A stretch of 56,276 bases of DNA, taken from Acidobacteriota bacterium. GTDB lineage: Bacteria > Acidobacteriota > Vicinamibacteria > Vicinamibacterales > CAVVIG01. Each line of letters opens with the position of its first letter. Position 1 is the stretch's first letter. Shown here piece after piece: positions 41,975-52,400 of the stretch. The position numbers and the translations under genes are program-made. The stretch covers positions 1 through 56,276 of the forward strand of contig QHWJ01000229.1 of assembly GCA_003222535.1 (NCBI GenBank), written 5' to 3'. The notes beneath the pieces were generated by a model. It did not search any database, was not told the origin of the DNA, and saw nothing but the letters and a program-made list of their open reading frames with translations.

Positions 41975-43741
41975 CTACCGTTCGAGCGCCGGCTTGCCCG
42001 ATCGCATCCCACGCGACCCGGAAGTGGATGGAACCAGCCCCTCCCCGCCGGGAGTCGTCGAGCGGCGCCTGTCCTGCAAGTCTCGCGCAATGGCCAGATT
42101 GGCGAGCGCCTGAGGATCGTGCGGGCTGATCCGCAGGGCCTCGCGGAAATGGCCGATCGCTTCGTCGAGATTGCCCAGTTTGAGGAGCGCGGCCCCCCAG
42201 TCGATGTGCGTGTCGACGCGATTCGGGCTGACGCGGAGCGCCGCTTCGAAGTGCCGGATGGCCTCTGGGAATTCACCCATTTTGGAGAGGGCGTTGCCCA
42301 GGTTGGTCTGCGTCAGCGCGTCCAGGGGGTCGATCCGGAGGGCCTCGCGATAATGCGTCACGGCATCGGCGAGCCGACCGATCTGCCCGAGGGCGACTCC
42401 CAGGTTGGACTGCGCCTCCGCATTGTGGGGATCGAGGCGCACCGCTTCGCGCAGCCGGTCCGCAGCCTCGTCACTCCTGCCGGCGCTGGCCAGCAGGACG
42501 CCGAAGCGTTCCTGCGCCTGCGCGCTGGCGGGCGCGGCCTGCGCGATCGCGCGCGCACGGTCCAGTTCGGGTGCGCGTCCCTGCGCCTCCGCGAAGCCCA
42601 GCATCGCGACTGGCAGTACGAACAGGCTCCACTTCGCCCCATGGATCAGCCACCCCGGTCGGACGGCCGGTGCCTTGTCGGGCGTGCCGCCGCTGAGGCC
42701 CAGGGACTGTCGTGTCGTCCGCTCGCGCACTTTCCAGATGAACCCGTCGTAATAAAAGTGCAGCAGCGCGGACGCCGCAAGCAGCCCCGTCAACATCCGG
42801 TTGAGCAGGCCGGTCGCCATCACCGTTGATACCAGGTTGAGGGATCCGTACGCGGCGACGAGCCCCACGTACACGCCGACCAGGGCACCGCTGCGCCGGA
42901 ACAGGAATCGGGTGAACGCCCCTACGCCGCGATCTCTCTGAACCCGATTTACGTTGTATATCCAGACGATCGACAGGTACTGCACGTCGTGAAACACCTC
43001 GAACAGGGCAATGCCGGCCAGCATGTTTCCGACAACCACGTTCGCGTACCAGAAGAAGCCGATGCTCGAGGCCATCAGCACCAGTTTGACGGAGCTGACG
43101 GGTCGGCCACGATGCCACATCCATGCGCTGTGCATGAGGGAGGCGAGGGTCACCACGCCGGTCAGATAGACAGCTGTCGTCCGGAGCGCCTCGATCGTCG
43201 ACACCGCGAGCAGCGGGCCGCCGGACGTATAGAACAGGCTCAGAATGTTCGTCATGCGGCTCGGCGACACCAGGACCGCGGTCGCGAACCAGGTCACACA
43301 CATCGCGTGATCAAGACGCGCCGTCAACGGAGACGACGGCCCCAGCTTGGAATCGTAAATTCGAAGGAATCCATAGGTCTGCATCAGGCCGTGCCAGACG
43401 CCCCAGAAGTACACGACCAGGACGATGCCGTTCAGATCGCGCAAGGCGAACAGCAGGCACGTCGCCGCGAGGAACACCGGCGCCAGACAGAATCGCCATC
43501 GAAAGCGCTGGAACAGCGCGCGATCGCCGTACGCGCGCAGCATCCCGGGCAGATGATGTCCGATGGCGCCAAAGGAGGCGACAAACAGCGACAGCTCTTC
43601 GACCCTCCAACGCGTCTGTGCGGCGAGAAAGGCCGGGATGATGAGAAGGGGGGTCCCGACAAACAGCACCAGATCCTGCCAAGGGGCGACAATCCAGCGG
43701 GAGGACGGCTGCAGACTCTGCGCCACTATTCTTTTATCCAT
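41975..43741 (-). CDS. Polytopic membrane protein with C-terminal TPR domain
   Basis: The 588-residue protein has about ten hydrophobic helices in residues 20-395 (PWQDLVLFVGTPLLIIPAFL, GIVLVVYFWGVWHGLMQTYG, VVVGNMLAGIALFEVFHDVQ). A TPR domain (about 405-560; EAVRLDPHNAEAQSNLGVAL) follows, then a low-complexity tail. The fusion places a protein-interaction domain on an inner-membrane protein of unknown activity; conserved His and Asp residues (GHHLPG, FEVFHDVQYLSI) might bind metal. The ATG lies in a CTTCGAC repeat copy (GTCGAAGGATG). It is the first gene of the TPR pair. Confidence 0.82.
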   Translation of the reverse strand: MDKRIVAQSLQPSSRWIVAPWQDLVLFVGTPLLIIPAFLAAQTRWRVEELSLFVASFGAIGHHLPGMLRAYGDRALFQRFRWRFCLAPVFLAATCLLFALRDLNGIVLVVYFWGVWHGLMQTYGFLRIYDSKLGPSSPLTARLDHAMCVTWFATAVLVSPSRMTNILSLFYTSGGPLLAVSTIEALRTTAVYLTGVVTLASLMHSAWMWHRGRPVSSVKLVLMASSIGFFWYANVVVGNMLAGIALFEVFHDVQYLSIVWIYNVNRVQRDRGVGAFTRFLFRRSGALVGVYVGLVAAYGSLNLVSTVMATGLLNRMLTGLLAASALLHFYYDGFIWKVRERTTRQSLGLSGGTPDKAPAVRPGWLIHGAKWSLFVLPVAMLGFAEAQGRAPELDRARAIAQAAPASAQAQERFGVLLASAGRSDEAADRLREAVRLDPHNAEAQSNLGVALGQIGRLADAVTHYREALRIDPLDALTQTNLGNALSKMGEFPEAIRHFEAALRVSPNRVDTHIDWGAALLKLGNLDEAIGHFREALRISPHDPQALANLAIARDLQDRRRSTTPGGEGLVPSTSGSRGMRSGKPALER

Positions 43742-43795
43742 CCTTCGACGGCTCGGGATGAGCGCTCATCCCGAGCGTGTCGAAGGATGCGAGCT
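43735..43795. repeat. CTTCGACAGGCTCA-type repeat pair
   Basis: Inverted copies CCTTCGACGGCTCGGGATGAG and CTCATCCCGAGCGTGTCGAA are joined head to head at GCG. The first one contains the complement of the start codon of the 41975-43741 gene. Confidence 0.88.
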
Positions 43796-43819
43796 CCGCA
43801 TCATATCGTAACGAACACC

Positions 43820-46800
43820 TCAGAAGCTGAACTGGCCGCCGATCTTGAAGAGCCTCCCCTGCAGCACGTCGATCGGCTTGAGCCACGCGCTCGTGGACGC
43901 GAGCGAGAACGTGGTGTTCTGCCGGTAGATCCAGTTGCTGTTGAACACGTTGTACACGTCGGCGTCCACCTTGAAGGTCACCCGGTTCATCTTGAACCGC
44001 TTCGACGCGCGCAGGTCGAGCTGGTTGAGGTTGTCGCCGTAAACCGCCCCCGGCTCGATGAGGTTGAACGTCTTGGATGTCGAGACGAGTGGGCGCCCGA
44101 GCGTCGAGCCCGCCGCCGTGAGCGCCGCGTTGGTCGCCGTCCAAGGCGCCAGGATGTTCACCCCCTGGGTGAACTGATACGTGCCGCTCACCTGCACGTC
44201 GAGCGGAAGCGTGGTGTAGCCAACGACCTTCACGTCCGGCCGGTACGGAAAGGTCTGAGCGCAGAACAGCTTCTCGGGATTGCCCACTTGACTGACAGCT
44301 CCCGGTGCGAAGCCGATGAGTGTTCCGACAGCCGGAGCGTTGCACGTGTCGGTGTTGATCTTCTGGGCGTTGAGGCCGGCCTGAAAGTACGTGCTCCCGC
44401 TGAACCGCGCGGTCGTCGAGATGTCGAAGCCTTGGGTGACGTTCGTGACCCCGCCAAAGTTGCTCGCGAAGGTGCGGAAGTTGTCCACCTTGCCGACGAA
44501 AGCCGGCTTGAGGTCGTATAACCCGCACAGTTGCTGGCCGCTCGTCGGAAGGAGCGCGTCGGTTGGCGTGGTGATTGGAGCGTGGTCTGGTTGCCGTACC
44601 ACCGGCGATAGTACCCGCCGCCGACCGAGACGCGCGGCATGAGCTCGTGCTGCACGCTCGCGGCGTACTCCCAGTTGAAGCCGCGCACGCCCCACCCGTT
44701 GAGGATCGCCGGATCGGCCACCGTGGTCACCACGCCTTTGCCGAAGTTCGCATTCGTCAACGCGCCTGGCGTCAGCTCGTTGGACTGCACCGAGCCGTCC
44801 GCGTTGAAAATCGAATTGTTCTTGTCGGCGTCGTTCCAGTTGTAGGTGCTCTGCGTGGGAACCGTGCCCACCGGGTTGTTCTGCCCGGTGGTTGTGTTCA
44901 CGTCGCCGTTCACGTAGCGGGCAATCGACGTCTTCACTGCCGTCTTGCCGTTGCCGAACACGTCGTAGGAGATGCCCAGGCGCGGGCTGATATCCTTCCA
45001 GTTCTGCACGCGTCCCACGCATCCCGCCGCCGGGTTGTTCACGCCATCCGCGCAGCGTCCGAAATGCTTGCCTGCGTAAAACCGGCCCGCCAGCAAGTCC
45101 CCTTCGCCCGTCTCGCCGATGAACCAGTCGAGGCGCACGCCGGCGTTGATCGTGGCCCGGTTGATGGTCCACCGGTCCTGGCCGAAGATGCCGGTATCGG
45201 CTTTGATGCTTTCCCGCGCCTCCGATGCAATGCGTTCCGTGACCGAGCTGGAAACGCCATTGTTGAAGGTGAGCGCCGAGAGGTCGCCCGTCCACTGCTG
45301 GAGGGTCCGGCGGCGGCCCTGGCTGACCGCGGCGCCGAATTTCAGCGAGTGCGAACCCGTCACGTACGAGACGGACGCCGACTCGGTGAACAGCTTCGAG
45401 AAATGGTCGGCCGGGTTGTACCACGCGTTCGTGGCCAGGCCGGTTGCCGAATCGACGAACGTGTAGACCGTCGACTTCGCGATGAGCGCCGGATCCCACA
45501 CGAAGACGTCGCTCCCGGTCACCGACGGCTGGTAAATCTCGGTGTACTCCTGGTCGTACACCGCCAGGCCCGCCTCGTACAGCAGCCGATTGTTCTGCGT
45601 GCGCGTCCACTTTGTGACGGATACGAAGCTGGTGGGCGTGACCTCGTACCCCGAGGCCTCGGGGTCGGGCAGGAAGGAGCCGCCCGTGGCGATGGCGCCC
45701 GGGCTGATGCCGCCCATGCCCCAGTGGGGGCGGTATTTCCGCTGATCGTCGAAGTAGGTCGAGAACTTGTCTTTCGCGCTCGCCTGAACCGTGACGCGCG
45801 GCGCGATGCTCCAGACGTAGCCGTCGTTGACGCCGGGCCTGGTCTTATCCGGAGCGTATCTGGTGAAGACGCCGGGCACAGACGGTGGGTTCGCGTTGGC
45901 GAAGGCATCGGCCACGGTCTGGTTGGTGCCGAAGTTGCGGTAGGTCACCGTGAACCACGCCCTGTCCGTCTTGATCGGACCGCCGATCGACGTGCTGAAA
46001 TCCCAGATTTTCTCGATGACGCCCACGTTCGTCAGGAAGTTCGCCGGGTTGTACTGCACATCGCCCGTCAGGTTGCTCCGCAGGTTGCTCGCCTGCCAGG
46101 GGCCTCGGGTGTAGTTGCCGAAGGACTGGCCCCGGAAGGTGTTGCCGCCATCTTTCGGGATCATGTTGATGCGCACGCCGCCCTGGCCCATTTCAGCGGA
46201 GTCGGCACCCGTGACGTAACTGAACTCCTGGAAGCTCGCCTCGTTCCAGTAGACGCCGCTGTACTGCCCGGTGCCTTCGAGGTTGTTCAGCCTCATCCCG
46301 TCGACCGTCTGAACGGAGTCGTTGGAGCCCTTGTAGGCTAAGGGCGACTGCTGCAGCTGGCCCGAGCCGCCGACATCGCGCGATATCGTGTTGCCACCGC
46401 CAACCTGGAGGCCCGTGCCGGGAATCATGATGCCGACCGCCTGGATGTTGCGGCCCGTCGGAATCGCATCGAGCACGTCACGCGTCATGACCGTGCGGGT
46501 CGTGATGCTCTGCGTGTCGACGACCGGAGACTCGGCCGTCACCGTGATCGTCTCTGCGACGGCACCTACCTTGAGGTCGGCGTTGATCGTCGCGGTGAAG
46601 TCCGACGTCAGCTCGACGTTCTCACGCTTCACGCCGCTGAAGCCGGGCAGCGTGAAGGTGACCGTGTAGGTGCCGGGCCGGAGCGTGGTGATCTTGTACT
46701 GGCCCGCGCCGTCGGTGGTCGCCGATCGAACTTTTTCGATCAAGGCGGGGCTCGACGCCTCCACTGTCACGCCAGGCAGCACCGCGCCGGACGTGTCTTT

Positions 46801-46896
46801 GACACTGCCCGCGATGGCGCTGGTCTGTGCCGATGCCGCCGCCGGCAGCAGGGCCAGCAGCGCGGCTCCCAAAATGATGCGTGCAAACATTCGCAT
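43820..46896 (-). pseudogene. Oar-like TonB-dependent receptor, disrupted by frameshift/deletion near 44575
   Basis: The N-terminal part (46896 to about 44575) has a signal peptide, a carboxypeptidase-regulatory domain (GSVKDTSGAVLPGVTVEASS), a plug and most of the barrel. After GGYYRRWYGNQTT the frame is lost. The rest of the barrel (ITTPTDALLPTSGQQLCGLYDLKPAF to FKIGGQFSF) continues in another frame to 43820. Compared with the intact paralogue at 49475, about 14-15 residues are missing between WYG and CGLYD, so a deletion of roughly 45 bases that is not a multiple of three fits. GAGGAGGAGA precedes the start. Either a decayed gene or a sequencing/assembly error. Confidence 0.85.
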
Positions 46897-47106
46897 GCCC
46901 AGTCTCCTCCTCGAAAAAAACAGGACGTCCAGACGAGCGGGTGCGGTGCCTAGTGCAGTTGCCGTGCCGACACTCTACCGCTAATCCCTGATGATTTCGG
47001 CCTGATTTCGACCCGCCGCAGCCCGCCGGTGGCCGGGCATTCCAAATTTCCGTATCCTCGATTCGCGCTGGGTAAGCGCCGAGCGACACGGGAGGGCCGG
47101 AGACCT

Positions 47107-47120
47107 ACCGACCGGTCGGT
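47107..47120. promoter_or_regulatory. 14-bp perfect palindrome, candidate TetR operator
   Basis: ACCGACCGGTCGGT is its own reverse complement and lies 22 bases upstream of the -35 box of the TetR gene, between that gene and the divergent receptor gene. TetR repressors typically bind such palindromes. Confidence 0.7.
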
Positions 47121-47142
47121 TGGCCAGGGCGCGTACCGCGGC

Positions 47143-47171
47143 TTGACTGAGGAATCCATCGCAAGGTATAA
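47143..47171 (+). promoter_or_regulatory. Sigma-70-like promoter of the TetR gene
   Basis: TTGACT (47143-47148) and GTATAA (47166-47171) are spaced by 17 bases. The predicted transcript start is about five bases before ATG 47183, so the leader is very short. Confidence 0.7.
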
Positions 47172-47182
47172 GCGCGGCGTTA

Positions 47183-47827
47183 ATGGCCACCGTCCGCGCG
47201 TTTGTCCCGCCCCTCCAATCGAGGCGCGCCGAGATTTGCCGGACCGCGGCCCAGATCTTCCACGACCGCGGTTACGACGCCACCTCGGTCAGCGACATCG
47301 CCCGAACACTCGGCATCACGAAAGCCGGGCTCTACCATTACTTCGAGAGCAAGGAGGCGCTGCTCTTCGAGATCACGGCCTACGGCCTGGACCGCGTGCG
47401 AGACGAGGTCATCGTGCCGGCGCGCGCCTTGCGCGATCCCGAAGCGCGTCTGCGCCAACTGGTGATCCGGCACGCGAGCATCGCGACGCAGGGGCGCGGG
47501 GCGATCACCCAGCTCGTGGACGAGGTGCGCGCGCTGCCGCCGCCCGCCCGGAAACGGGTCGAGGAGCGGATGAGAGCGTATTTCGATCTCGTTCGGGGCA
47601 CGCTGGTCGAGTTGCGATCGGCCGGCCGCCTCCGCGACGTCGATCCGACCGTCGCGACCTTCAGCCTCATCGGCACGATTCTCTGGCTGCCGCGATGGTT
47701 CCGGCAGAACGGCCGGCTCTCGCGGGAACAGGTCGCGAACGAGATCGCGAACATCGCCCTCGGCGGCCTGCTTCGCCCCCGCCGACGGACTGTTCGCCGG
47801 CAGCGTCTCAAGGCGAGCCGGCGGTAG
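47183..47827 (+). CDS. TetR-family transcriptional regulator
   Basis: The 214-residue protein has an N-terminal helix-turn-helix (residues about 12-60; RAEICRTAAQIFHDRGYDAT, then ITKAGLYHYFESKEALLFEI), the canonical TetR DNA-binding head. A helical ligand-binding domain of about 140 residues follows. A 14-bp palindrome and a near-consensus promoter lie upstream, which suggests autoregulation; the divergent Oar receptor gene shares the region and could be a target. It ends against a heptamer array and converges on the aldehyde dehydrogenase gene. The ligand is unknown; fatty-acid or drug-type ligands are usual for the family. Confidence 0.92.
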   Translation: MATVRAFVPPLQSRRAEICRTAAQIFHDRGYDATSVSDIARTLGITKAGLYHYFESKEALLFEITAYGLDRVRDEVIVPARALRDPEARLRQLVIRHASIATQGRGAITQLVDEVRALPPPARKRVEERMRAYFDLVRGTLVELRSAGRLRDVDPTVATFSLIGTILWLPRWFRQNGRLSREQVANEIANIALGGLLRPRRRTVRRQRLKASRR

Positions 47828-47844
47828 GTGGCTTCGCCATGAAA

Positions 47845-47905
47845 GTCTGAAGGTGGAAGTTTGAAGTCTGAAGTCAGACTTCCGACTTTCAACTTCAGAC
47901 TTGCA
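47845..47905. repeat. Heptamer array with inverted halves (AGTCTGA / TCAGACT)
   Basis: GAAGTCTGAAG-type units face their inverse CAGACTTCCGACTTTC and TTCAGACTTG. It lies between convergent stop codons (47827 and 47913). Confidence 0.88.
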
Positions 47906-47912
47906 CCGTGCA

Positions 47913-49388
47913 TCAGATGCCACCCAGACAGAGGTATTTGACTTCGAGGAACTCCTCCAACCCGTACTTCGAGCCTTCGCGGCCGAGCCCCGATTCCTTG
48001 ACTCCGCCGAAGGGCGCGACTTCCGTCGAAATGATGCCGGTGTTGATCCCGACGATGCCGTACTCGAGCGCCTCGGCGACACGCCAGATGCGCCCGATGT
48101 CGCGGCCGTAGAAGTACGCGGCGAGCCCGAACTCGGTATCGTTGGCGAGCGCGATCGCGTCGGCTTCAGTCGTGAACCGGAACAGCGGTGCGACCGGCCC
48201 GAACGTCTCCTCTCGCGCCACCGCCATCGCCGGTGTGACGCCGGTGAGGATCGTCGGCTCGAAAAACCGGCCGCCAAGCGCGTGGCGCCTGCCTCCGAGC
48301 AGCACCTTCGCCCCCTTCGCCGTGGCGTCCGCGATGTGGCTCTCCACTTTCTCGACCGCGCGATCGTCGATGAGCGGCCCCTGCGTCGCGCCGGCGTCAG
48401 TGCCCGGCGCCGGCTTCAGCTTCCTGACGGCCTCCGCGAGCTTTCCGGCGAACGCGTCGTACACCGCGTCGTGCACGAGCAGCCGGTTCGCGCACACGCA
48501 GGTCTGACCGGTGTTGCGGTACTTCGAGGCGATTGCGCCTTCGACCGCGGCGTCGAGATCCGCATCCTCGAACACGATGAACGGCGCGTTGCCGCCGAGC
48601 TCGAGCGACAGCTTCTTCACAGTGGTCGCGCACTGCGCCATCAGCAGCTTGCCGGTCTCGGTCGAGCCGGTGAACGACAGCTTCCGCACGATCGGATTGC
48701 TCGTGAGCTCGGCGCCGATCTCCGACGCCGGGCCCGTGATGACGTTGAACACGCCCCTGGGGACGCCGGCCCGCTCGGCGAGCTCGGCGAGCGCCAGCGC
48801 GGAGAACGGCGTCTGCGACGCCGGCTTCAGCACCACCGCACAGCCGGCCGCGATGGCCGGTCCCGCTTTTCGCGTGATCATCGCCAGCGGAAAGTTCCAC
48901 GGCGTGATGCAGGCGACCACGCCGATCGGCTCCTTGATCACGACGATGCGTTTGTCGGGCTGGGGCGCCGGAATGGTGTCGCCGTAGACGCGCTTGGCCT
49001 CCTCGCCGAACCATTCGAGAAACGACGCGGCGTACGCCACCTCGCCGCGCGACTCGCCGAGCGGCTTGCCCTGTTCGGTCGTCATCAGCCGCGCGAGATC
49101 CTCCTGGTTCGCCATCATCAGATCGAACCAGCGGCGCATGACGGTGGCCCGTTCCTTCGCGGTCTTCTTGCGCCACGCTGTGAAGGCGCGCGCCGCCGCG
49201 TCGACGGCCTGCCGCGTCTGGGCGCGGCCCAGCCGCGGCACGGTGCCGACGATCTCGCCGGTCGCCGGGTTGTCGACGTCGATCGAGCCGTGCACGGCGG
49301 TCTCGACCCACGCGCCGTCGATGTAGCACGCCTGTCGGAAAAGCTTCGAGTCCTGAAGAGAAACGCCGGCGGCGCTTTTGGTCGTCAT
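47913..49388 (-). CDS. gabD: Succinate-semialdehyde dehydrogenase (NAD(P)+)
   Basis: The 491-residue protein is a full-length aldehyde dehydrogenase of the GabD type. Visible features are the substrate/cofactor region ITPWNFPLAMITRKAGPAIA, the catalytic Glu in LELGGNAPFIV and the catalytic Cys in NTGQTCVCANR. EETFGPVAPLFRF and GGVKESGLGREGSKYG are GabD-type signatures. It oxidises succinate semialdehyde to succinate in the GABA shunt; the family is broad, so related semialdehydes are possible. No GABA aminotransferase is nearby. It is divergent from the next Oar receptor gene. Confidence 0.93.
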   Translation of the reverse strand: MTTKSAAGVSLQDSKLFRQACYIDGAWVETAVHGSIDVDNPATGEIVGTVPRLGRAQTRQAVDAAARAFTAWRKKTAKERATVMRRWFDLMMANQEDLARLMTTEQGKPLGESRGEVAYAASFLEWFGEEAKRVYGDTIPAPQPDKRIVVIKEPIGVVACITPWNFPLAMITRKAGPAIAAGCAVVLKPASQTPFSALALAELAERAGVPRGVFNVITGPASEIGAELTSNPIVRKLSFTGSTETGKLLMAQCATTVKKLSLELGGNAPFIVFEDADLDAAVEGAIASKYRNTGQTCVCANRLLVHDAVYDAFAGKLAEAVRKLKPAPGTDAGATQGPLIDDRAVEKVESHIADATAKGAKVLLGGRRHALGGRFFEPTILTGVTPAMAVAREETFGPVAPLFRFTTEADAIALANDTEFGLAAYFYGRDIGRIWRVAEALEYGIVGINTGIISTEVAPFGGVKESGLGREGSKYGLEEFLEVKYLCLGGI

Positions 49389-49418
49389 GAGGGCATTCTA
49401 CAGAATCTAGGAATGTTC

Positions 49419-49447
49419 TTGACGGCTGTCGAACGCGGTGGTAGAAG
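49419..49447 (+). promoter_or_regulatory. Sigma-70-like promoter of the Oar receptor gene
   Basis: TTGACG (49419-49424) and TAGAAG (49442-49447) are spaced by 17 bases, ahead of the ATG at 49475. Confidence 0.55.
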
Positions 49448-49474
49448 CTCCGGGATCTGGTCGGAGGCGAGTCC

Positions 49475-52400
49475 ATGAACATCCAGCGACTCGTGCGTCC
49501 CATCCTCGTCGTCTGGCTGCTTTTCATTCCCGCGGCATCGTGGGCACAGGTTTCCGACACCGCCGTTATGGCTGGTGTCGTACGAGATACGTCGGGTGCG
49601 GTGTTGCCCGGCGTCACGGTGGAAGCCTCCAGTCCCGCACTCATCGACCGAGCCCGCACCGTCGTCACTGACAGCCAGGGTCTGTATCGGATCGTCGATC
49701 TGCGGCCCGGCGTCTACACCGTCACCTTCTCGCTGCCGAGCTTCGGCATGGTCAAGCGAGAAGGCCTCGAGCTGACGACGGGGTTCACGGCGACAGTGAA
49801 TGCGGAGTTGAGGGTGGGAACGCTCGAGGAAACCGTCACCGTCACGGGCGCCTCCCCGGTGGTGGACACCCGCAACATTCGACAGCAGACGACGCTGGCG
49901 CGTACCACGCTGGATGCGCTCCCGACGACCGGACGTATCAGTCAATATGCGACGGTGATCCCGGGTGCCGTGCTGAACCAACCGAGCACCCACAGTGTCG
50001 GCGGCCTCGACGAGCGCCCTCAGTTCGGGATTCATGGGAGTCGCGCGGTTGACAACGTGCCGCTGCAGGACGGCATGAGTCAGCGGCTGCAAGGGGGCGC
50101 CATTTTCGTCTTCAACAATCTCACGTTTCAGGAAGTCGTGGTCGAGACGAGCGGCATGTCGGCCGAACGAAATACCGGCGGCGTCCAGATGAACATCGTG
50201 CCCAAAGACGGAGGCAACACGTTCTCGGGAAGCGTCTTCGGCGGGCTGACCGGCCCGAGCCTGCAGAGCGACAATATGAATCGCACTCTGAGCAACCGGG
50301 GCCTTGGCTTTACGCCCTCGGTCAAAAAGTCTTATGACACGGCGGGCGTGCTTGGCGGTCCGATCATGCGCGATACGCTGTGGTTCTTCGCGGGGCACCG
50401 GCGGGCGGTCAACCAGCAGTATCAGCAGGGCAACTACTACAACAAGCTCACCACACCGGTCGACACCGACTCCCAATGGCGCGTCCTGTTGTACGAGCCC
50501 GATTTGAGTCGGCCGGCCTATACCGACGATTACTACCGGGACTACAGTTTCCGACTGACGTGGCAGGCCGGCGCGAAGCACAAGATCGTGGGCTCCTATC
50601 AGACGCAGCCCAATTGCAGTTGTTTCTGGCCGCTGCTCGAACCGCAATCGAACGGCGGCATTCTCGCGGCTCCCGAGGCCGTGGGGCGACACAATTACCT
50701 GCTCAACTACCTGCCGCTCGTCACGTGGACGTATAGCGCCACGAGCAGGCTGCTGATTGAGGCGGGCGCGTCGGCGAACATGTTCAACAATTCCACCCGA
50801 CGGGAAGAGGGCGTCGGAACGAACACTATTCAGATCACGGATCTTGCGACAAACTTCCGATACGGCTCTCGCGCTCTGGCGTTGACGCATGCCGGAGGTT
50901 ACCGGGAACAACATAACAGGCAATACCATCAGCGGTTCGCCGTCTCCTACATCACCGGCTCGCATGCCTTCAAGACAGGACTCGACTTCAACGAGTACGG
51001 CGAAGGCGAACCGAACAAAGCCAACGACCCGAACCAAATCAACGGCGCCAGGTCGTACACGTTCCGAGGCGCGGCGCCCCAGTCGGTCACGATCTGGGCC
51101 GTACCATTCGAGGCTCTGAGTCGCACGAGGGACTTCGGCTTCTTCGCGCAGGATCAATGGACGGTCCGGAAGCTGACGCTGAACCTCGGCGTGCGGTACA
51201 ACAACTTTAACGGGTCCATTCCGGAACAGCACATGCCGGCCGGCCCGTTCGTGCCCTCTCGCGATTTTCCGGCGGTAGGGAACTCGCCAGATTTCAATAA
51301 TCTGAACCCGCGGCTGGGTGCCGCCTACGACGTGTCTGGCAACGGCCGGACCGCGATCAAGGCGTCGCTGGGTCGGTTTACGCCCTACTTCACGGGTGCG
51401 TTGAATAACCCGGCATTGAACCAGGCGGCCAGCACGACGCGGACGTGGACTGACGCGAACGGGAATTACATTCCGGACTGCGATTTGCGCAACCCGGCGC
51501 CCAACGGCGAGTGCGGATTGTGGTCGGACCTCACATTCGGTCAAGTGAAAGCCGGCAACACGCGATTTGCAGACGATGCGATACGCGGCTTCAACCGTCA
51601 GTTCTACAACTGGCAGGGATCAGTATCGATCCAGCAGGAGCTGCGGTCGAATGTGGCGCTGGATGCCGGCTATTTCCGAACGTGGTACGGCGGCTTTCTC
51701 GTCTTCGACAATCAGTTCGTGACGCCGGCCGATCACGACCCGTACTGCATCACGGCTCCGGTGGACAGTCGGCTGCCGGGTGGAGGTGGCAACCGGTTCT
51801 GCGGGATCTATGACGTCAAGCCGGACGCGTTCGGCCAGGTCGACAACCTGGTCACCCAATCATCGCACTACGGGAACCAGACCGAAGTCTTCAACGGCGT
51901 CGACGTGACGCTCAAGGCGCGATTCGGGCCGGGCGGACAGTTCTCAGGTGGCCTGAGCACCGGACGCACAGTGACCGACAACTGCTTCGTGGTGGATTCG
52001 CCGTCGAATGTCGTGGGCGGGATGACCGCGAACGCGAACTTCACGATGACGACGGTGGATGCACGGCCCGACTTCTGCCACATCAGCCGGCCATGGTCCG
52101 CCGCGACGCAGGTCAAATTCCTGGTTATCTACCCGCTGCCCTGGAAGCTGCAGACGAGCGCCATCTACCAGGACATTCCAGGCATCCCGATCACCGCAAG
52201 CCGATCGTACAGCAACGCGGAGATTCTGCCGTCGCTCGGCCGCAACCTGGCGCAATGCCGTGGCGGCGTCAGTACGTGTACTGCCAACGTCACGATCGAC
52301 TTGATCCCGCCCAACACCGTCTTCGAGGACAGGCTGCGACAGTTCGACCTCCGTTTCAGCCGCCTGTTCCAGATGGGGAAGATCAAGGTCCACGGGAATG

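Noticed and set aside
42989-46341. Two plus-strand ORFs opposite the TPR and receptor genes
   Set aside because: They are antisense to clear coding sequence and biased in composition.
47901-49478. 525-residue plus-strand ORF opposite the aldehyde dehydrogenase gene
   Set aside because: Shadow of a strongly conserved gabD-type gene.
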